Shown here in pieces: positions 48,040-59,860 of a stretch of DNA of 64,000 nucleotides (positions within the stretch are counted from its first letter, which is position 1; each line of letters starts with the position of its first letter). The stretch is from Undaria pinnatifida (Eukaryota > Sar > Phaeophyceae > Laminariales > Alariaceae), in the NCBI GenBank assembly GCA_012845835.1, contig JABAKD010000014.1:1-64000 (forward strand), in the 5' to 3' direction. The translations under genes and the position numbers were made by a program. A model generated the notes under the pieces. That model searched no databases. It was not told the DNA's origin and saw only the letters and a program-made list of their open reading frames with translations.

Positions 48040-48818
48040 CGAACAAGCTGGCTAACACAGTTGACTCAGCTGTAAGCGCAAGAGTCAACAACGGTGATGA
48101 GAGTAGCACCAGCAGGCATGGCAGTACACACTCGTGTCGACCATGACCTGACGGGCACTCTACCCGGCATTCCGGTGGGAATAGCCGGGGGCAAGGAGAC
48201 GTTAAGAAAATTGTTGTACCCAACGGAGAGAGGCTGTAAGAAGCGTGACAATTCACGCCCGTGCCCGGCACTCCGTTCCAAACGGGACAAAACAGCAACA
48301 CCACCGTCTTGCCACAAACAAAATTGTTCGAACACTAAACACACAGGAAAAGGAGCTTCACGCGACTCCACCCCACCTAAAACGAAGTCACACGTTGATT
48401 CACCTAGATTAACTGAGCTGACTCCGAGTGAAAATATCTAGGCGGACCCGCCCACAAAAGAGAAATCACTAAACAATTTCGCTGCCCGTGGTTCCCAGAA
48501 CAGCAACCACGAGGGGCGCACCAGTACGTGTGGCCACACGGAATACGTGCGTTGAGATAATATTTGGAAACCCCATACAACTCCAGTACACGCTGTCAGC
48601 ATGCAAGCTCGAAAATGTAAACATCTTCGCTGGCCCGGTGTTTCACACCCGTGTTTGCTAAACACGTCAGTTATAAGGAGTGGATGCACGCATATAACAG
48701 CTGCTGTGTCTCGATCCGATAAATCGACACCCCGTTTCTAAAATTGTCATCCTCCCGATGACCGCTACAAAACCATCCTTAGCTAAGATGGGCTTGCAGC
48801 GAATACAGAGGGGGGTGA
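48040..48818 (+). other. Long 3' untranslated region with an extra small ORF
   Basis: About 780 bp between the pol stop and the 3' LTR. A 115-codon ORF (48094-48441), rich in Lys, Arg, Ser, Thr and Pro, has no recognised domain and may be chance. Such long spacers are unusual for compact chromoviruses. Confidence 0.5.
48806..48815 (+). other. Polypurine tract
   Basis: CAGAGGGGGG a few bases before the 3' LTR; expected plus-strand priming site. TGA separates it from the LTR start. Confidence 0.6.
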
Positions 48819-49251
48819 TGTGGAAGACAGGGCCGTAGATACCTATCGTAGATCGCGTACACGCATGCGCGAGAGGACACGTCACCGGTCAGGCAATACA
48901 CGATCCCGGGTCGCAAACGGCGTCACCCGTCATAGACGGCGTTGACCCGTCCCCGGAAGGTCAGCCACCGAAAGATGATCCCGCCGCATGACGAAGGGCA
49001 TATGCCCACCGTCACTCTAGCTCTGGCTTAGCATCTCCTTGCTACATATAAGAAAGAAAGGTTATCAGTCGCGTTCGCTGTTGAGAACGATCGTCAAGGG
49101 ACCTCAGCACCGCGACGCCCTCTCCGCTTCGACTTCAGCTCTGCGACGACCTCTCCGCTCCGACCACCGACCATCCGCGACGAGTACCAGACCTCCGGGA
49201 CCACCCTCACCACTTCGACTCCGGGACCCCGTGAGAGACCAGGTTCCATAG
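48819..49251 (+). repeat. 3' LTR
   Basis: 433 bp, same ends as the 5' LTR; three differences seen by eye (T/C near position 15, and A/C and T/C in the CTCTCCG.TCCGAC.ACC region). Confidence 0.92.
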
Positions 49252-49291
49252 CAGCTGGAGTGTATTTTAATTTTTATAATATATAGACTAT
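49252..49291 (-). repeat. FB family copy, part right of the retrotransposon
   Basis: CAGCTGGAGTGTATTTTAAT then TTTTATAATATATAG, the outer end of the FB arm begun at 40951-41055. Confidence 0.85.
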
Positions 49292-49355
49292 AGTCTGTAG
49301 TCTAGACTATATAGACTTTACGAGTATATATAGACTATATATTATAGTCTATGGG
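49265..49355. repeat. AT-rich palindromic cluster with TAGTCTAGACTA
   Basis: Several overlapping inverted words: GACTATAGTC, TAGTCTAGACTATA, TATAGACTATATATTATAGT. Related palindromes recur at 49960-49982, 56029-56040, 57374-57391 and 57768-57780. Confidence 0.6.
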
Positions 49356-49359
49356 GCCG

Positions 49360-50250
49360 CCCGAGGGGGGGGGGAGGGTCCAGAGGGACATTTTTCACCC
49401 GCGCTTGAGTTGTTAGGGTTCGTTTTGTATTCGATATGGGCCCGCGACAATGATGGTATTAGCACCACCTTCGTCAGAAACACTAGGTATTGGTATTAGT
49501 AACAGTAAACAGTTGATAGACAATGCCGCAATGCTACTAGACTACACCTACCTACAACAACAGTATGGTCATTCGAAACCCAATATTGTCGCCGCACCCG
49601 GTCCATGTTTGTTGGATGTCGTTTTCTGCCGCTGCGGCTGCGTCGGTAGTTGGTGAAGGCATGGCTCTCTGTTACACAATGTTTTGCTTTTCATTTTTGC
49701 CGTGCCGTCCTGTTCCCCTCTCTCTTTGCAATTGATTTGGTCTTCCTTTTCGTTTTTTCTTTTCTATTATTCATCTGTCCAAGATTCTTTCCGCTCTTTT
49801 TTTCACCTACCTGCAAGCCGTCGGGTGTGAGCTGGCTTGCACATTTATTTTTGTTTCCAGCCCACATGCTCATTGCGGTTGACATTGCATGGCAAAGTTG
49901 CCGTGCTGTATGGTAAATGTGTATATCTGGCTCGTATGTTGTAACCGCGGGGCTCGTCTCTAGTCTATAGTCTAGACTATATGAGTAGAGGCATCCGCAT
50001 GAATACTGGCTGTCCTGGATATAGCTTAATTCGTGGAACAGGGTTGAATGGTCAGTTACATGACGTCATTTATGGAATGCGAAGAAAATACCCGGGCGCA
50101 CAACCAAAAATAATCCGACATCACACACACCCCAAACGTTACTCTGGACCTCTCAGGGGGGGGGGGGGGTACGAGGGCTCCCTCTCCCCTCTCAAACGCT
50201 ACCCAATGTCTTATATAAAACAACCCTACACAAAATCCTGTTGATTAGGG
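49360..50250. other. Stretch without a firm gene
   Basis: Short plus-strand frames only (49450-49656, 49981-50244), none with a recognised domain; a G-tract at 50157-50168. Confidence 0.3.
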
Positions 50251-50301
50251 GGGCACAGATCAGTTGGGGGTTACTGCAATCCAAGTGGCCGTCGACGCGT
50301 C

Positions 50302-50664
50302 TTGCACGGACAGCGAGCGGATGGCTCGGAGTTCATGTGGTGCTGGGGGCACAAATTCGGCGATGGTTCGGGAATCGATGAGGGCAAGGCCAAGACGTTG
50401 GTTGGAAAACCCATTGCGCGAAAAGCTGCACCTCAGATACACCCCACCTGTCCTTTCGCGCCCAAGTTGGACTCGCAATTAAGGTGTCGTTGCTTTAGGT
50501 TTGACAGCGGCGTCAAAGAGCACGCCATCTACACCATGCACCAACGTACGCCTGAAGTGCTTAGTTTGCGACCCTGTAGAGTGTGTCGAAGTACTCCATG
50601 TCATCACGAGGGAGGGAGGAATGTCACTTCGTTGGTGCTGATCAAACCAATGCCAAGACTGTGA
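50302..50664 (+). CDS. Hypothetical Cys-rich ORF, possibly a gene fragment
   Basis: 120 codons; the second half has Cys pairs (LRCRCFRFDSG, LRPCRVCRSTPCHHEGG) suggestive of metal binding. No family recognised, no upstream exon found; it could be chance. Confidence 0.25.
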   Translation: MHGQRADGSEFMWCWGHKFGDGSGIDEGKAKTLVGKPIARKAAPQIHPTCPFAPKLDSQLRCRCFRFDSGVKEHAIYTMHQRTPEVLSLRPCRVCRSTPCHHEGGRNVTSLVLIKPMPRL

Positions 50665-50816
50665 GATTCAAGAACTGATTTAACGTAAGAGAAGCAAAAA
50701 AGGCGGCGGTGGCGAAAAGGCGGCGAAAGGGCAAGGGAACGACTGCCACAGCCCCCGTAGCACGCCAAAAGGTTCAACACAGCAGAAACATAAGGGTGTC
50801 AGAGCCCCCGTAGCTA

Positions 50817-50896
50817 CGAGGAGGAGGAGGAGGAGGAGGAGGAGGAGGAGGAGGAGGAGGAGGAGGAGAAGCAGGAGGAGGAGGAGGAGGGGGGGG
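50817..50896. repeat. (GGA)n microsatellite
   Basis: About 25 triplets with few interruptions. Confidence 0.9.
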
Positions 50897-51654
50897 TAGG
50901 GAAGAAGCACGATATCAGCTAGAGTGGGCGTCCTAGCACGAAGAAGAGGCAGTTTAGACTAAGTTGATAGAATAGGTTTTGGAACGGGCATGAGTACAAC
51001 GATAACTATATGCGAGTGGCCAAGGTGCGTTGCACGTGGCAAAGGTGATGTTTTTAATCCGCACATTCTTCACAATGCCACCGCCGTAGGCCAACCGCGA
51101 GCCACCCTGGTATTACCGCTTTTGCGCCTTGGATCGATGATACTGTCTTTCGCAATACATCGTTGCCGTTGTGTCTTGGTGTGTCAATCATTTTTATATT
51201 TCGTCCAAGGCTGTCGTTCACTTGTCGCAGAAGCATTGGGAAGCAAGCGCTTGAGAAGCAATATCTTCGTTTTCGCTTTTGAGGCAACTTAGGGCAGAGT
51301 TGTTCCCAAGCACCATACCTCCACAGACAGACGTCGCCAGCCAATCATAGATTATTACACCGATGTATCTCAAGCGATCTATTAGTCATAATTGGGATGG
51401 ATTATCTAAACCTATCTAGACTATTGGTATGACATTGTAGAACGTCTACGTGTAGTGAACACAGACACGCAAGCATTAGCATTGAGACCATTTGAGAGAG
51501 GAAAAGCCAAGAAATGCCGTGGAAAAAAAAATATAAAAAAAAATCGGCCCTTGGGGGGTAGTGTGGTTTGTCGGATAACTATCCTCGTGCGCCCATATCA
51601 TCATAACATAATTATTACAAAACAAAAAACCGCTTCAGCTGTGAGATCGAAAAT

Positions 51655-52490
51655 GATATATATTATGCATATATATGCGACCTAAACCTGTTGAAGACCC
51701 TCCCCCCCCCCCCCCCCCATTGGTTTCCCGCCCCCTTTTGCTCAAACGCCCCACCTAAACTCGAAATCTGCCAAAGTAATAAACACTGCCACGCAGTTGA
51801 TATTACCTCATTATCTTTCTGGCCATTCATACCGTTTCTCCAATTCACCCCCGCCCCCCCCCTACACCCCCTCCTTCCCCACCACCCGCATCATCGCCTA
51901 GTCCTAGCACCACGCGTATAGCAAGCCCCTTCATCTATGGGACCTAAAGCTCTCAAAAACCCTTTTGCCCCAACCCCCCCCCCCCCCCCACCCCTTCGAA
52001 CACTGCGCCCTCTCCTCACTGGTTGTACGACTTAAAGGATATACATTATAAACTGGTGCATTGCTTCCAAAGCCGTCAGATTTGTCCCTTAAAGGATTTA
52101 CAGTTTCCACGCACAGATTGAGTAGCCCCGCCCCCCGCCCCGCTCCCTCTTGTTCAAACCCAGGCCCCCACGCCCTTTGAAACTGCGCTCTCCCTTCACT
52201 GTTGATAGGACTTACAAGATACACTTGATAAACTGATACATTTCTTCCACAGCTGTCAGATTTTTTCCCCCTCAAAAACGGGTTTTATAGTTTCCGCGCA
52301 CAGACTGCCTAACATCACCCTGTTGACCCTGATAAGCTACACTGTAGTTCCAAGGGAAGTCGCCGACCAATATCCTTGTTGAGGACACACAACCCGTAAT
52401 ACGCGCGATCGGAGTAGTATCACACACAGCTTGCAAAGATGAGTTTCGACAAAATCTTCAATCTCACGGCTGGAGTGCATTTTTGTTTTA
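51655..52490 (-). repeat. FB family copy, long, with several internal C-tract units
   Basis: Four direct units, each with a C-tract (51700-51718, 51855-51867, 51977-51990, 52130-52142) and repeated words such as GCCTAG.CCTAGCACCACGC, AACTGGTGCATT and TTTCCACGCACAGATTGAG. It ends in the arm terminating at GGCTGGAGTGCATTTTTGTT. Confidence 0.65.
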
Positions 52491-52685
52491 TAATCGGAGT
52501 ATTGTTTTATTTTTTATTATAAAAAATAAAATACACTCCAGCTGTGAGATCGAATATTTTGTCGAAACTCATCTTTGCAAGCTGTGTGCGATACTCCGAT
52601 CGCGCGTATTACGGGTTGTGTGTCCTCATTAAGGATATAATAGGTCGGCGACTCCCCTTGCAACTACAGTGTAGCTATCATGTAT
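52320..52685. repeat. Two FB arms tail to tail: large palindrome
   Basis: The left arm (about 52320-52480) and the right arm (52525-52680) are inverted copies of about 160 bp joined by some 45 bp of AT-rich sequence (TTTTATTTTTTATTATAAAA). The right arm stops abruptly at GTAGCTATCA. Confidence 0.75.
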
Positions 52686-53639
52686 TAGTTAGTGTGATAC
52701 CACCGTCCGTCGTCGTCGTCCGACCGATAGTTGTGTTGTAACTCAGTCAACCGACGCTGGTGCTTCATCTGTTCATCAACGACTGACTACACTGCGTGCC
52801 TCGATTTGTGGGCCTCATGGCGGTGTTTTGTCGGGTACTTCACGAATACGTAGATGCATGCCCCCTGTACCACACCACTGACTAGACATGCACTCTTTCT
52901 TTTTCAAAATATCGTAATACATAGTCCTGTCTACATATTTCATTTTGTCGCTTAGTTTTTTTCTGTTGAATCATCACCTTTTTTACTCTCCACAGCTCAA
53001 TCCGGCTTTTTCACCGCTTGGTTATAAAAAAGAACCCCGATTCGACCCATCCATGATGTACCAAAAGGGACCCGATCCGACAAGTGAAAGTTCGAACATC
53101 CCAGCCGATTCTATCATATTTTAAACGTTCTGACCCAACCGGCGGGCCGGGTGATGGCCTCGTCAAACAAACGCGCTCTGCCCGTAACAGGTTTGATTTT
53201 ACCCTTTGCCTCAGCCGCCTTCTTTAAAGTTTAAAGCCCTCGTCGCAGGTAGGTGTCTTCCCTTCTTCCCCCTATGGCGCTTCCCTTTGTTTTTATCACT
53301 CACAGGGTTCGCCGCCTTTTCAGGTTTTTAAGCTTCCTCGTCCATTTTTCGCATGATAACAGAGTTTTCAGAATAATAATGGGAACGGAGCCCCTAAAAT
53401 GAGAACCAAGCTTTATCTCCAGAGTGGTGTATCGGAGAACCAAAATGATCCTGCGAAACACCTTGGCCAGCGCTGTGAGAGGAGCTCGTCAGAACGGTCA
53501 TGCTCCATCTCGTGCCTTCGGGTGGCCGCAAAAAGCGATAATATATATACAAAGTAACGCAATTGAGCGCGTGTACACTAAGCGTTCCTTTCAAAGCAAT
53601 AACGATTCGCATCTCTCCCTGTCGTTCTAAATGGCGGTA

Positions 53640-53886
53640 ACAATGCATGACCACATCACCTCGCCTGTTGTATTTGGCAATAATATGCATATCTTTCTCA
53701 TAATTAGCGATGTCAGAAAATAATGGTATTTACATGATTGTACCTATCGATTGCAATATTTTATCTTTCGATCCATTTACAATAATAACAATTTATGAAG
53801 CTTTAAACACGTTGTTTACTACACCTAATAACTGGGTTGCATACTACATGTAACATCAAACCTTCTAGAAAAATAAACATTACCAG
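53640..53886 (-). repeat. Dispersed repeat P, copy 2
   Basis: Inverse match to 21974-22322 without its internal duplication. An FB copy begins directly after it. Confidence 0.7.
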
Positions 53887-53889
53887 GCG

Positions 53890-55075
53890 GGTGATATAAA
53901 GTGGTGTCTTCTTGCTGCAACCGTCAGATTCGTCCCCTCCAAGGGTTTATAGTTTCCGCGCACATATTGAAATGCCCCCCCCCCCCCCCCCCTTTGTTCC
54001 CCGCCCAGTTCGTTCAAACGCCCCACTTACAATCAAAATCGGCCACAGTAATAAACACTTCTAAGCAATTGATGTCACGTCATTATCTTTCTAGCCATCC
54101 ATGACATAGCTTTCATTAACCCCCCCTCCCCCCCTCCTTGCCCACACCCCGCACGATCGCCTAGACCCAGCACCGCGCGTATAGCAGGCCCCCACATATA
54201 TGATGAATACGCGCGATCGGAGCATTACACACAATGTTGCAAATATCAGTGTCGACCAAATCCGTGATTTTAATATATATGTGACCTAAACCTCTTGAAA
54301 CCCCTCCTCCCCCCCCCCCCCCCCCCCCCCCCCCCACCCAGTTTTTTTTTTTTTTCCTCGCTTGTTCTTGCTTAAACGCCCCACCTACTATCGAAATCCG
54401 CCAAAGTAATAAACACTTCCACGCCCTGGATATCGCCTCGTTATCGTTTCAGAGCCGTCCATGCCGCTGCTGCAACTTCCACCCACCCCCGCCCCCAACG
54501 CCCCCTCCTTCTCCACCACCCGCACCATCGCCTAGACCTAGCACCACGCTTATAGCAAACCCCTACATCTTTTATGCGACCTAAAGCCCTGCCCCCCCCG
54601 CCCCCGCCCCCCCCCGCCACATCCCCCCCCCCCTCCCCCACAAGAAATATTTATAGTTTCCACGCACAAATAGACCTGCCCCACCCGTTCCCTCCCCCCC
54701 CTTCCCCCCTCCCGCCCCCGTTTTGATCAAAATCAGGCCCCCACGTCCTTAAAACTCCGCCCTCCCCTCACCAGATATTCCACTTACAGGATTTACTTGA
54801 TAAACTGATGCATTTCCTTTCACAGCTGTCAGATTTTGTCCCTCTCAGAAACGGGTTTTAAAATTTCCGCGCACAGACTGCCTAACATCACCCTGTTGAC
54901 CCTGATAGCTACACTGTAGTTCCACGGGGAGTCTCCGACCTATATCCTTAAAGAGGACACACAACCCGTAATACGCGCGATCGAAGTATCACACACAGCT
55001 TGCAAAGATGAGGTTCGACAAAATATTTGATCTTACAGCTGGAGTGTATTTTCATTTTTATCATATATACGCTGG
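53890..55075 (-). repeat. FB family copy, long, with poly-C tracts
   Basis: C-tracts at 53977-53992, 54309-54336 and 54586-54634; repeated CCTAGACCTAGCACCACGC and ATAGTTTCCGCGCACA words; ends with the arm to CAGCTGGAGTGTATTTTCAT. A second shorter terminal motif (GATGAATACGCGCGATCGGA) occurs at about 54202. Confidence 0.6.
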
Positions 55076-55178
55076 CTCCATTGTGATTTCTCTAGATGCT
55101 AGTCCCCATGAGCACGTGGTACGGGCATGCATGAGCTCGGTGAGAAATCAACTCACGGCCTTAGACTCAGCAATACAC

Positions 55179-55352
55179 TAGGTGGCCCTATATAGTGCGG
55201 GTATGTGTCACGAAAATTTACCCGCACTATACCGGGCACCCGCACTATATAAAAACCGGCCACTATAGAGGGGTCTATATTGTGATAAACGATTTCACCC
55301 GCACAATATCGGACACCCGCACTATATGACACGCACTATATAGGGCCACCTA
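55179..55352. repeat. MITE M3
   Basis: 174 bp with inverted ends TAGGTGGCCCTATATAGTGC and GCACTATATAGGGCCACCTA. Internal GCACTATA and CCCGCACTATA words are repeated, so it may fold extensively. Confidence 0.75.
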
Positions 55353-55540
55353 CTGCAGTAATGGGGACGAGATTCACTTATTGCTTATTACCCCATCAAT
55401 CAGGTACGCCGACTTTAATGTGATACCATGAAGCCGACATCGTCGAAATCAACCCGTGACGGAGAATTAGAAGGAAAGGTAACAACGGGGTTCTCTCTCT
55501 CCGCTCATAATACGCCATGGCATACGTACAACGTACGTGT

Positions 55541-55918
55541 ATGTTGTTGTTGTTGTTGTTGTTCTCATAATCAAGTCCGTGGTCACAGGACAGGCTCCAG
55601 TCACTCTGAAGCTGAGGAATACCCCAGGGAAAAACACACACATCCCAAGGTAGTACACGCATATATCACAGCTGACGCAATTCATGCCTCCACCAGAAAC
55701 ATATAAAAGTGAAATCGGGAGTCAGTCTACGATGTGCCAGGTCCAGGCCGGTGCATACGTCTCACTACTCACGCCTGGAGAAACCAAATATTCCGATTGC
55801 CACCCAAGGAAGACTACCACGTATATATTACACGCAGTATCTATCACTACGCATACGCACGACAGGCATAAGTCAATTGGAGAAAAAGAAACAAAGAAAA
55901 GAAAAGAAGATAAAGGTA
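55541..55918 (+). repeat. Dispersed repeat R, copy 2
   Basis: TTG tract, TTCTCATAATCAAGTCCGTG, GACGCAATTCATGCCTCCAC, AAGACTACCACGTATAT, TCAATTGG, then an AAAG-rich tail, in the same order as copy 1. Confidence 0.75.
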
Positions 55919-56427
55919 TGTGCGAGTGCGCAGCAATTGTGATCCCGAGCCAAAGCTGCAAATAAGATAATCATTCATACCGTACTCGTATTTTTTCAAT
56001 CCATCCTTCGATTGAAAGATGCGATGCTAGTCTAGACTAGTCCAGTCAGTATAGTTTTTCCATGGAAAATAATTCGATCGCGATTCTGAGGGCGCCGTCA
56101 TATCTTAGACTAATAATGGCTGTTAGTCCGTCGCCCGGGTCGGATCCCACCTACTACCTGGTGAAAACAAATGTTCAAAACTACTCTCAGAAATCCCGAA
56201 TTTCGTCGTTTTGTCTGTTCGGCTTAACCCCTTTACCACCGCAAACCCGTTCTGGGGACAAAATTACTCGGATTTAGTATGGAGAAGGGATTGGGGGCTC
56301 TAAAAGGGTCAAGAAAACCGACGAAAATTCTTGGATCTACGAAAAAAGTTCGGAATACAGACAATAGTACTCTGTTTTGATTTCCTTTTTTTTTCATATC
56401 CTCCGGCGCATGTGGGAAAATCACCGC

Positions 56428-56700
<273 letters not shown>

Positions 56701-57214
56701 TGTTTTTGTTTAGTCGTACTTTGGAATGACCCACTGCGCACAGCAGTCTCGAAAAGGAAATGCATCTTCTGTATCACGATATCATGGCAGGTTTCGCGAC
56801 TTGTGACCAAACCCTACACATTAAAAATGAAAACAAACGAAGTGCCGGGGGGGGGGACCGAGAATATGGAAGACGTGTACGGTCGGTGAACATGACATGG
56901 CCACTGCTGCTACGGATGGCTTCGGATGGCCGTGGAAACCTTTAATTTTCAGGTTACACGCTGAGCCACACGAATCAAACCGAAGTGCGCCAATGACCAA
57001 AGGAAACTTGGTACATTGGCCTTTTTCAGTGGCCATAAAGACCCTTGGAGGACGGGTACGGCAGGTGCCGGTGAATATCTGCATGCACATACATGTCATG
57101 TTCCCCAGTTGCTTTCGTACCTGCCAGACCCAAGCGATACGCAATCCTACTCCTTTAGACTGTAGACTATAGTTGTATATGTCCTCGAGAACCGCACATA
57201 GCATCGTGCATAAT

Positions 57215-57350
57215 GGATGCATAGTGACGAGCGCAAAAAGCTGGCAAGTGGGAATGCCGAACCCTATGCGCGAAAAAAAAATTGGCAAGTAACGGGGGAG
57301 AGAAGGTAAGACACCTGTTACAACTGCCAAAGTTTTATGGCTTGTGCAGA
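57215..57350 (+). repeat. SINE body fragment
   Basis: GACGAGCGCAAAAAGCTGGC, CGAACCCTATGCGCGAAAA and TTGTGCAGAAGCTCGCC match the bodies at 27500-27560 and 62750-62870; no tRNA-like head. Confidence 0.5.
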
Positions 57351-57359
57351 AGCTCGCCG

Positions 57360-58170
57360 AGGGTAAAAACTTAGAGTCTAGTCTAGACTATACAGGTAAC
57401 TTCAGATACAGAGTAAAATCGACGAGTAATAACTGTACGAGGTTTAGCACTAGCCCAATCCGACGAGCGGTATTTTCAGACTTGCTTCCGGCTCCTCGAA
57501 ATCTATCCCCACAGCTATTAGACTATACCTCTAAAGGAGGCGAGGCTACAACGCCTCGAAGGAACGCGAAGAAAATTGGAAACAAAAAAAAGACTTACCC
57601 GTAAGAAGCCGTCGAGAAATGCCCGTTGTCGAAGCCCTCTGCCACACATCATCAGCGGGGCGGGGATGGCGAAGAATGTGGCGGTGGCAAAAAGAAAGAA
57701 TATAACGCTGCTAAGGTTGTATTCAACCTGAACGAGCGGAGGAATGGGTCGAAAACGTACCGCTGAAGAGGTAGTCTAGACTCACAATAATACTGGAGCC
57801 CTGTGCCACACTATGAAGCGACAGATTACGCAGGCCGCCCTCCGGCGCACAGTGAGCGACAAGAAACACAGCATCGAACCGCAGCACAGTGTTAGCGGCC
57901 TAAGTAATACGAGACCTTCCCGGCTCGGGATCCAGGGGGGTCATTCGTGCTACACCAAGAGTAACACTTTACTAAGAGTAAGACTTTCGCACCAAAATGT
58001 TTCTGGCTGATGGAGGTCCTCAATCCATGACTAAGAGACAGGCATTGTCGCACTTCGATGGCATGCGTAGGACATGATGAGGGTGCCTCTCGTCACCCAG
58101 AACAAGGTGGGACGCTAGCGGGATTCCTTTTGGGGGCTATTTTGCAACTGGTTCGGGTCACTCATGCGAG
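57360..58170. other. Stretch without a firm gene
   Basis: TCTAGTCTAGACTA palindromes at 57374-57391 and 57768-57780; short plus-strand frames (57344-57604, 57813-58010) without recognisable domains. Confidence 0.3.
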
Positions 58171-58178
58171 CAACCATG

Positions 58179-58468
58179 GCACGTGCTACGATTGAGGTGG
58201 CGTTTTTCGTCTGACATTGAAGTTCTTTCCGTTTTTGAACTACGGGGGAAAGAACTCCATAACCCAAAATCGTCGGGAACAGTAGGCCATTTCTATTGGT
58301 CCAGACTGAATCATGATGCTCGTTGTACACCTCAGCCATGACGATTCCATCCGGTTTCTCTAAAGTAATTTTTCTGAGAGATCTTAAGCTCCGAAATCGA
58401 GGAGAAACCTCAGAAACAACAACAACAACAACAACAATGGTTGGTGCACCTCTATCGTAGCAGGCGTC
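58179..58468. repeat. MITE family M1, copy 8
   Basis: Left GCACGTGCTACGATTGAGGT, right GGTGCACCTCTATCGTAGCA. It holds the full set of landmarks in the order of copies 1 and 2 (AACTACGGGG, ACCTCAGCCATG, CATCCGG, AAGCTCCGAAATCGAGG). Confidence 0.75.
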
Positions 58469-58559
58469 CAACGCTGTTACATTGCCACTGGAGCCATGCT
58501 CCTCCGATGCCTCGGTAGGCGGAAACGGAAGCGCGACGACCACACCCTATCGTACGCCG

Positions 58560-58950
58560 ACGCCGCTGGCCAAGACAGCTTCCGAGAGCATAGAGGTGAT
58601 ATTGCTCAAATGGAGTATATTGTTTGCGGGCTTCGTAGCACGTATGGGGGAGGCGCGTCAGCCACAGAGGGGTGGTGTTTGGGGAGCTCGTTGGGGGTAA
58701 AGGCTACTCACGGGGGCAAGAGAAGGACTGGTTGGTGCATCTTAAGGAGGATATGTCGGTCTTTGGAATGAAATTCGAAGGGTGGCGAAAGGCTGCTCAG
58801 AAGGCCAGCAGATGTTTTCGACGGGTAGAGGAGGGTGCCGAGTTCTTCATGTGGAAATGGCCTGAGGCGGAGAGACGCAGAGCTGCAGAGCGACACGCAA
58901 AGACCGCGGCAGCGCTATTCACCATCGGCATCTCTAAGTGGCCGGGGTAA
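58560..58950 (+). pseudogene. LINE-type element, C-terminal remnant
   Basis: A frame with ILFAGFVARMGEARQPQRG passes to another frame with VFGELVGGKGYSRGQEKDW, then LKEDMSVFGM and GWRKAAQKASRCFRRVEEGA, ending at a stop at 58948-58950. The order (VFGELV-x-G.R, DWL..L.ED...F, W...A.....W/CF..VE.GA) recalls the end of non-LTR RT proteins after the RT domain; identification is from memory of that pattern. At least one frameshift; no RT core present. Confidence 0.5.
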
Positions 58951-59070
58951 GGGGAAAGGAGGGGAGGGGGGGAGGGGAGGGGGGAGGGAGAGGGGGGGAG
59001 GGGGGGGGAGGGGGGGAGAGGAGGGGGGAGGGGGTGGGAGGGGGGGGGGGGGGGGGGAGGGGGGGGGGAA
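58950..59070. repeat. G-rich purine tract
   Basis: About 120 bases of GGGGA/GGGGG; able in principle to form quadruplex or triplex structures. Confidence 0.9.
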
Positions 59071-59281
59071 GGGCGTCGTCCTGCCCAAGAGACTGGTGTC
59101 TGGGTCTGGCCGTGATTGTATCTAAATCTGAGGGCCTTCCAATGGCCGTCACAAGTTAGCGTAAGGCCGCCCTGACTTTTTCGCCATGTTGCGTTCTCTC
59201 CCCAGTGCCATTGGTGCACTTGATACCCTCTATGAGCCCAACGCCGCTTTAATTGAGTCGATTCCTAGGGTCTGCTAGTTT

Positions 59282-59750
59282 GACGTGTTTCTCTTTCCTT
59301 TCCTTGCTTCCTCTTATTGTCTTGTCTTTTATTGCTTTTCTTGTCTTCATTGTTTTCTTTCCTTTTTCGCTTTATTTTCTTTTATTTCCTTTCCTTCCTT
59401 TTCTCTTGTTTTCTTTCCTTTTTTCCAATTGGCTTGCGTCTGATGTGCGTATGCGTAGTGATAGGTGGTGCGTGTAATGTATACGTGGTAGTCTTCCTTC
59501 GGTGGCAAGCGGTATAGTCGGTTTTTCAGGCGCGAGTAGTGAGACGTATGCACCAGTATGGACCTGACACATCGTAGGCTGACTCCCGATTTCACCTTTC
59601 ATATGTTTCTGGCGTAGGCATGAATTGCGTCAGCTGCGATATATACGTGCACCACCTTCAGTTTGTTTGTGTTTTTTCCCTGGGGAATTCCTCAGCTCCA
59701 GAGTGAGTGGAGCCTGTCCTGTGACCACGGACTTGATTATTCGAGTTAAT

Positions 59751-59782
<32 letters not shown>

Positions 59783-59785
59783 AAG

Positions 59786-59851
<66 letters not shown>
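59282..59851 (-). repeat. Dispersed repeat R, copy 3, with flanking microsatellites
   Basis: Inverse of copies 1 and 2: a T/C-rich tail at 59282-59425, CCAATTGGCTTGCG, ATACGTGGTAGTCTTCCTT, CATGAATTGCGTCAGCTGC and GACCACGGACTTGATTATTC, then (GAA)n(CAA)n at 59756-59850, the inverse equivalent of the TTG head of copy 2. Confidence 0.7.

Positions 59852-59860
<9 letters not shown>

Larger units (their letters stand above)
41056..49251 (+). mobile_element. Ty3/gypsy chromovirus, nearly intact
   Basis: About 8.2 kb. Two 433-bp LTRs in direct orientation, a putative primer-binding site, gag-pol in one long frame with order protease, RT, RNase H, integrase, chromodomain, and a polypurine tract before the 3' LTR. 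The target duplication is CAGCTG (41050-41055 and 49252-49257). LTRs differ at about three positions by eye, so insertion is recent. Possible defect: the N-terminal end of gag is in another frame. Confidence 0.95.

Noticed and set aside
47420-48304. 294-codon minus-strand ORF over the end of pol
   Set aside because: Antisense shadow of the integrase and chromodomain; no domain of its own.
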